The notes beneath the pieces were generated by a model. That model made no database searches. It was given only the letters and a program-made list of their open reading frames with translations, and had not been told where the DNA came from. Below, one piece after another: positions 57,513 to 64,000 of a stretch of DNA of 64,000 nt. Numbering within the stretch: the stretch's first letter is position 1; every line of letters begins with the position of its first letter. This stretch comes from Chenopodium formosanum. Its lineage: Eukaryota > Streptophyta > Magnoliopsida > Caryophyllales > Amaranthaceae. A program made the translations under genes and the position numbers. The DNA lies in contig CM044877.1 in assembly GCA_024500155.1 (NCBI GenBank), positions 79,100,001-79,164,000 of the forward strand, written 5' to 3'.

Positions 57513-59265
57513 TTTGTATTGATGAAGATTTTAAGAGCATAAGTTGTAGAAATGAATTATGTAGACTTATAGTTGATAAACTTAGCAATGAATATGAATT
57601 AGATTAAAGTGGTTTTTTACCAAACAGAAAAAAACAAAGGAATCAGCATCTTAGCTTGGTTCTTTCAGATAATGCAATGTAGCCAAACATTTACCTGAAT
57701 TGCAAAAGATTTATAATGAGGATGATTAAAGTTACTTTATGAAAGAACAAAGAACAAAGCCAAGTTACAATATCATGCAATTTCTTCTTTAAAAGGAACT
57801 AAAAGGGGAAGAGGAATTTGTAAAAAAAAAAGTAAAAACAACCAGAACACTAAAACAAGCATATGTTCCAACAGCATTAGCATTGATATGAAAAGCACTT
57901 TGAAGGAATCACGAGGTGCTACAATTCTGCAAATTACAGTTTAACCCTGAACCCTGGACCGACCATATTATACATATGATGTAGACGGAAATCGATCACG
58001 AGTAAATTATTGTGGGAAAAAAAAAGTACAAGCATATGTTCCATGAGCATTTATATGAAAAGCACTTTGAAGCACAAGGCAGCGATGTAATATAATTTAC
58101 AAACGGAGAGCATATAATATAATGTACAAGGAATTTGATCCCAAGTATGGTCGTACCCATTAATTGTATACGATCATTAAAATATTGTATTTAATTTAGC
58201 ATTATGGTCAATGTGGGACTCTATAATAAATTAATAATACGCGAGTTGCTACGAGCATGACATGAGAACGATAGATGCATAGCAATAACTCTGTATTAGA
58301 CTTTTAGTTCAATATCGGGGGCACTTGGTGATCATTATACATAGGTTGTCCTAAGAACGACACCCAAAAATAAGGAAACTATTGTAGACGGAATTTGATT
58401 CCGAGTTTTTTTTTTTTGTAAAAAAGAGAGAAGTCTGTCAGAACACCGTATGATTACCAACGCCCCCCCACAAGGAGGCAGAAGGTGCGATCTTCAATTG
58501 CTTGTCATTGATCAGGACCAATGAAAGCAGATAGTCACACTCACATCATAACGGGCATAGATCATCACCCAGACTTAGTTTTCTGTCTCCTTAGTGGCTA
58601 AGGATACAGGGTACGACCTATAGAACAAATCCTACAAGTATGGTCGTACTCATCAAACTCTATGTCGTTATTAAAATATTGTTATTTATTTAGCATCATG
58701 GTCAATGTGGGACTTTATTATAATACTTCCTCCGTTTTTATTTAAGTGTTTTACTTTGACTTTATCACTATTCACATGTAACGTTTTGATCAATGTTTGT
58801 GTACTCATGGATAATTAATGATTTCATTAGTCAAAGTTCTGCATTGACAAGTGTGCCGACTAATTAAATTAAGGCACTTAAATAAAAACAGAGAGAGTAT
58901 GTTTTTATAATTTCTTGAGATTATACAAAGAAGTTAAATTCAAAACATAAATAAGGAAATTTTCAACTTTTTAAGCGTATCAGGGATGTAGATTGAGATA
59001 CGGAGTACCCGATATGAAATACTCCATAATTGTTACGCAGTTACACTTTCTTACTAGCTACCAGGATATTCATTGTGCTACAACTTTGGTTACAAAATTA
59101 CTTCATGAATTTAGAAGAAATCTAATTTTACATTTGTTTAGGTAAAATTCTATTCTATACTACTACTTGCACTAGAAATTCAGAATATCCAAACTATTGT
59201 TCATTTCTTTATCTATTTTTTCCTTAATTGTTTTAAACTGTATTGACTGTACAAGAGCTCTTTTC
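57513..59265. other. 5' flank of the LRR gene with duplicated segments and a MITE
   Basis: No gene. A segment with GCATATGTTCCA and GATATGAAAAGCACTTTGAA-like words occurs at about 57858-57908 and 58030-58075. A second one starting AAGTATGGTCGTAC and containing GTCAATGTGGGACT occurs at 58141-58226 and 58637-58721. A Stowaway-like MITE abuts the latter. Confidence 0.6.
58726..58897. mobile_element. Stowaway-like MITE, 172 bp
   Basis: CTTCCTCCGTTTTTATTTAA with GTGTT at the left and AAGGCACTTAAATAAAAACA followed by GAGAGAG at the right form the inverted ends. TA flanks both sides. Confidence 0.85.
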
Positions 59266-61249
59266 TTAGAGCTTACAAATAATGACAAAACAAGGAAGCA
59301 AAGCTGTTGATTTTAACAAAAACAGCTCCTCAACATGAGAATTATTTGATCCTAGTTTTCCAGCCAAGGAATCAAACCCTGATCTTCTACCACCAACAAA
59401 CTCTTGTATGTTCTCCAACATTGGCCTATGTACTCTCCCCGCGATCACACGACATACAATCAAAGCCTTCTTCAAGGAATTTCTATGGTTTTCTTTCTCC
59501 TCAACGTCGATATCTATGCTTCTATATGCCCTTTCACTCGTCGAAGTAGTAAATATTCCCATAATACTATTGCTTGTACCCTCGCTATGCAAGAATCCGT
59601 GTCTTAGAATGCAACAGACGTTGCATCTTTGCAAAGTGCAAAGACTTGAGGACCCTTTTTTGCCTAAGGAGCAAGCAATTGTTGTGCCATAGAACCTAAG
59701 GAGTTCATTGCCATCGGCTAGGAGACGGGGATGTTTCTTGGAGTGTTGTAGCTTGTTTGCTCGGATTTTAACCATTTCGCGGTACTCCTCAAATTGTGCT
59801 ACCTTTGTTTGTGGGTTGTGGACTTTCAGGATCTTGTCGATGCGTCCTCGATTTTCGACATCAATCCATCCTGCCTTGAAAATCATCTCTATGACTTTCC
59901 TAGATGAGTCCCCTTCTAGTACTTCAGTCACTGCACCAAAATTGTACTAGTAAAATGAAAAGGATCATGCATTGCTCCTCATACTCAAAAATATATCTAT
60001 TTGGTTAACAAATATATATACATCAAAAATGCTTTTTTTTTAAGCAAAAATGCATATTGACTGTGAAACTTAATCTTTGGTCTAATTAAGCTAGCATACA
60101 TTGACTTTGAAAATTAATGTACATGTACTAAAGCTACACTAATTTACCAAAAGTGATGATACATTTCCTTGTATTCTTGATATCTTACCTAATGGGAAAT
60201 GGTTAATTCACTTGCCCCATAGTCCAATTTTTGTGAGAGCTTTTTGGATTAAACGAGGCAAATAGAATGAAACAGTTGGAGCATGGTGGCATAGGTGATC
60301 ATTTTAAGACCATAAGGTAAAGATGGTGTGAGGCAAATCAGGACTATTTTTATGTATGCACTTTTTTTTTTTTTTTTTTTTTTTTTACTTTAGAGAGCGA
60401 ACCGCGGGGGTGGGATCGATTCCAGAATCTCCTGAAATCGGAAAGGAAACTCTAACTACTTGAGTTATCCCTCACTTTCTATATGTATACAATATAACAC
60501 AACCAAAAATAAAATTGAAACCACATTGAAGATATTTTATGCCAAGTACCCAACAAACAAAATAATCAAACTTAAACTTGCAACACAAAGTTAAAACATT
60601 ACAATAAATTAAATTATATTTAAATAGAATAAATTAAATTTAAATTTAAATTACCTGCATGCTTAGAAAGATGATGTTCTTCAGCATCCTGCCTAGCTAA
60701 TGGCTCACCACATTTATGACAATTCTGTCTAAACTCCCCACCAAGTTCACCCTCGGCCATCGATAACCTTCGACTTCGAAACGACGACCCCGAAACAGCG
60801 CTACTCCCTGGCTCATTACTAACAGTTGAGGGAGAATCAAGCCCCTTATTCACATTCCTCAATCTTGGTCTAGGTGCAGGGGAACCAAGGTCAAATTTTG
60901 AGGGTGAACCATTAGCATTATGAGTATGACCATGATCTTTTGTGTTCTTAAGATCAGAATTGGTGAATCTAACATGATGTGTAACAGGATTGATCAAATC
61001 ACTGCTGCGTATCGACATCGGACTACGACTTGATGAGCTTTGTTTGATCCTCTTGCTGCCATGAATCACATCTCTGATGGTTGATTTACATGACAACGAC
61101 AACGATGCCGAAGGCGGTACGGTTGCTCGTGACTTAGGCTTACAGCAGCTGTTTGTGGTCTTTGTTTTGGGTTTTGGTTCATGAACTTCAGATGATGGGG
61201 TTGACTTGCAATCCAATGATTTCTTAACTGCTGTCCAAACTGCTGACAT
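59266..61249 (-). CDS. C2H2-like zinc-finger protein with ART-like C-terminal region
   Basis: Two exons: 60655-61249 and 59266-59930, giving 419 aa. The N-terminal half is basic and Ser/Pro-rich (low complexity, likely disordered). One C2H2-like finger, CHKCGEPLARQDAEEHHLSKH, has Cys177, Cys180, His192/193 and His197, just before the intron. The second exon contains LLRFYGTTIACSLG, CNVCCILRHGF, IFTTSTSERAYRS and KKALIVCRVIAGRV. From memory this layout matches a plant family including At5g54630 and At1g75710, whose second half has a fold related to ADP-ribosyltransferases. No enzyme activity is proven. The 725-bp intron carries a SINE. The gene looks intact, and nuclear location is plausible. 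Confidence 0.8.
60361..60481 (-). mobile_element. SINE in the intron of the zinc-finger gene
   Basis: On the minus strand, GTGAGGGATAACTCAAGTAG begins the head, TCTGGAATCGATCCC resembles box B, and an A-tract of about 25 ends it. TATGTATGCA (60351-60360) and TATGTATACA (60482-60491) form a near-perfect target duplication. Same family as 33978-34094. Confidence 0.8.
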
Positions 61250-63680
61250 TTTTAAATTTCTCTGTTTTCCTCTGTTTCTTATACTCTGTTTTTAGTTTTT
61301 TTACTCTGTTTCTCTCATTTTTGAGTTTGTGAGAACAATTTATAATGTATAAGTTGGTAATCAAAGAGAAAAGGGGGAAGAACAAGAAAGCATTTTTATG
61401 GAAAAAAATTGAAATTTTTCTTTGACCAAAAAATAAATAGTCACCTTATGAATTTTATTATTGTGCATGTAATTCTGGCAACTTGGTTTTGTTCCTATAT
61501 TTGTTGATTCAGCACGTATTAAAACTATTAATGGCGTGGGAGAATGTGACAATAATTCTCAGAGCAAGGAAGTAAAAATAATTATTTTGTAACAATTATT
61601 TAATCTTCCTATTTTGTCACACTCATTATATAGGAACAATTATTCTGTATTAATGTTCATCAATAATTAAGAAATCATACTCATATTACCTTATTTGACT
61701 TTTACAATCAAGGTCAAAATTCACTTTCTACTGTATTTTTTTGGTTAAATTACACAAAGTATTCACCAAACATCGAAAAAAAGTTAACATCCTAAATCCT
61801 ACTCCATTCAGTATAAGGGATGGCTCCTTAAAATCATATTATTGTTTGTTTTTCTCCTCTTCTTCAAGGTAGGACACCTCACATATAAATACCGCAATAT
61901 AGCCTTTTTAAAAGTGTTGGTATTATATTTATCGTATTTAGATTATTTAAGCTTCATAAATAGTCAATCATCTTGGATGGAATTCTACAAAATTACAACT
62001 TTACAAGCTTGTGCAATAATCTCTTAAATTGAACATATACTATCATTTATATGTGCACATACTCTTGATGCTTGAATTATTACTCCAAATGTAAGTGCAT
62101 TTATACACTAATCATTTAATCCAAATTTCTAGGTCAAATCTATTACAATCCCAGTAAATTTAGTTTCGTGTGCAATTAAAATGTTACCTCCGTTACGTTT
62201 TGCTTTACCCGTTCAATATAAGAACATATATATATTTTATGATCTATTACGAGTAATACATGAAAAAAACTGTAATCATATTAAATCTAGTTAAATTTGT
62301 CTTAATGAATATTTTCAAAACCAAATAATACATGATCAAAAAATTAATAGTCAACAATTTATATAGAAAACCGGAATAGTGAGTACAGGTGAGTAGTGAG
62401 TTATGCAGCTTCTGCAGACAATTTATCTTATATACTTGGACATTTGTGTATTGTTGAATTGGTAGTGACTTCAGTTTAGAAATACTAGTGTTTGTAAACA
62501 GTTATTGTAAATTTGTAGAATTGTAATCAATAATCCAATAAGAAAAGGATAGAAAGTCACCATCAAAAAGATTGAAACATGTATCAGATGTAAGATGTAT
62601 GACTGTTCTAGTACCATGTGACAGCCTGACAGGATAACTGGTTTTAATTAAGGCTATTACATGAATATATAAATTGCAGCATAACAAGGTCTTGTTACAA
62701 ACTGGAATTAAAATAAATTCGCAGTTGTTATATTGAATATTGATCCTCAAGTTTGTTATGTGATTTATGCCAGACAATATCACACAAAAAATTATTCTTG
62801 TTACAGGATCTATTTTTTTTCAACTATTAGGATTTAACAAGCAACAATAACTGTTCTTAGGCTGGCATGTGTTGGTGAAAGGCTTCAAATTCTTTGGCAG
62901 ATCTTAAATGATTATAATCGTGAGACGGAAAATGTCACCCTACTTGTCAGCTATGTTACTCGGCCTAGCTCTTCACTTTACCTCGTGTCGATCTTGTATT
63001 AGACCTTCATTAGGGCCAAAATCATGGGAACTTTTCATAAAGTAGCCAAGCCGGAAAATTGGCCTTGTGCCTGTATCAAACACGAGTACTCTAGTCCGAG
63101 AAACATAGCTTCTCAATAACAGGCATTCATGTCTACAACCGTCTAACACAAGAATGTTACGAGCCTACAGTAGTTTTATAATGTACCGTCTTTCTAAGAT
63201 TGCATAAATTTTTCGTTCTTTCTTTATCATGGCTGACACTAAAATTTAACTAAACACTTTATTGTAAAACCAACTTAACAGAACCAAGGGAATTTAATTT
63301 AGCATACCCAAAGTCGATTACCAGGTTCCCTATGCTGATAGCACAGAATCTCATGCTCCTCTCAAGGAGAACTATGGAAATTAATTGTAGGGGAATGCTT
63401 AAATCAGTTCCCAAAACACCAAGGGCAGAAACTTCCAAAAAGTACAAAATTTAGAGCACAAAGTACAAGCCAGGATCTGCATCTGGTGATCACCAACCGC
63501 ATATAAAGACATCACATATCAGAACACGATTAAAATAATTTGGAGTACTGATAGTTACAAAACTCATACGAGTCTTCCACATGTTTTCTTTAGAGTACAG
63601 CTAGCAGGACTGCAGTTAAATAAAATAAAGGGGAACACGCATATTGACACAACAATTATACCGGATTTGCAAAGGTCACC
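61250..63680. other. Intergenic 2.4 kb
   Basis: 5' flank of the zinc-finger gene and 3' flank of the HSA32-like gene. AT-rich, with no gene, RNA or repeat recognised with confidence. Confidence 0.5.
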
Positions 63681-64000
63681 TTATAACAGACGATATGCAG
63701 AACCGAGAACAGACATGTGATTTTTGCCCACTTTGCTCCCACGGAGGCATTCTAGATCTACCACTTGGGAATGATCCACAAATAGGTTCACCTGAAAGTG
63801 TGATAATAAGCAAGAATGTACAGATTACGTAAGATGTCCAGTTCACTAAATAGAAGAAATTAATAGAGTATAATTTAGGAATGGAGAGTGGCAGATACTG
63901 TAAGATAATCACCTTAGGACCATATTGGCTGACAAACCAATCAGCTGCTCTGGCATCCGCAGCTTCAAACATTGTCTTCTCAACTCCTAATCGACCAATA
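63681..64000 (-). CDS. HSA32-like: HSA32-like phosphosulfolactate-synthase-related protein, 3' end
   Basis: Two terminal coding exons, 63913-64000 (running off the window) and 63681-63791, joined by a GT-AG intron. The encoded C-terminus has GVEKTMFEAADARAADWF, then YGPKVNLFVDHSQVVDLECL and a final SVLGSAYRLL. This fits the conserved end of plant HEAT STRESS-ASSOCIATED 32, a homologue of archaeal phosphosulfolactate synthase needed for lasting heat tolerance. The assignment is from memory of that family's end. The 5' part lies beyond the window. Confidence 0.75.

Overview
This window is nuclear DNA of a flowering plant. It has AT-rich intergenic DNA, many GT-AG introns, and plant families such as terpene synthase, anthocyanidin reductase, NPH3/BTB and a CLAVATA1-type LRR protein. 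It is also full of LTR retrotransposons, a Mutator-like element (MULE), MITEs, SINEs and satellites. A eudicot fits well. The exact order is not provable from sequence alone; the Caryophyllales would be a guess. No bacterial, organellar, rRNA, tRNA or CRISPR feature was seen. All exon structures below were worked out by hand from reading frame and splice signals.

Left part (1-28.2 kb) is a transposon-dominated region. A decayed Copia-type LTR lies near 1.6-2.2 kb. A MULE spans 3393-22886, with about 86-bp terminal inverted repeats and a 10-bp target duplication (9/10 match). Inside the MULE sits an apparent solo LTR (3739-17624, TSD TAAGC). Inside the solo LTR sits a young Athila-lineage Ty3/gypsy element on the minus strand (6106-17425, TSD ATTTT, tRNA-Asp primer site). 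That element keeps gag-protease and the ATHILA ORF but shows no reverse transcriptase, RNase H or integrase. In the place where pol would be there is an array of GC-rich hairpins, and the same motif recurs in both LTRs. The MULE carries a broken MuDR transposase (minus), a broken GC-rich ORF (minus) and an intact GRF zinc-finger gene (plus). A satellite of about 11 copies of a roughly 324-bp unit (23.7-27.1 kb) and an ACCCGAC-rich minisatellite (27.1-28.2 kb) follow.

Right part (29-64 kb) is a normal gene-bearing region. All genes are on the minus strand. From left to right they are: a BTB/POZ-NPH3 protein (544 aa, 3 exons), a secreted alpha-amylase (431 aa, 4 exons, SINE in intron 3), an eIF4B-like protein (616 aa, 6 exons), a terpene synthase (568 aa, 7 exons), an anthocyanidin reductase (344 aa, 6 exons), a kinase-less CLAVATA1-like LRR protein (650 aa, single exon, possible GPI-anchor tail), a C2H2-like zinc-finger protein with an ART-like region (419 aa, 2 exons), and the 3' end of a HSA32-like phosphosulfolactate-synthase-related gene. 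Terpene synthase and anthocyanidin reductase are separated by a tandem duplication of about 1.2-1.5 kb whose two copies carry different MITE insertions.

Most notable are the three-layer nest with intact target duplications at every level, the pol-less Athila element with its hairpin array, the GRF gene convergent with a decayed transposase inside one MULE, and the truncated CLV1-like ectodomain protein. The genes of the right half look like independent housekeeping and specialised-metabolism genes. Nothing shows that they form one pathway.
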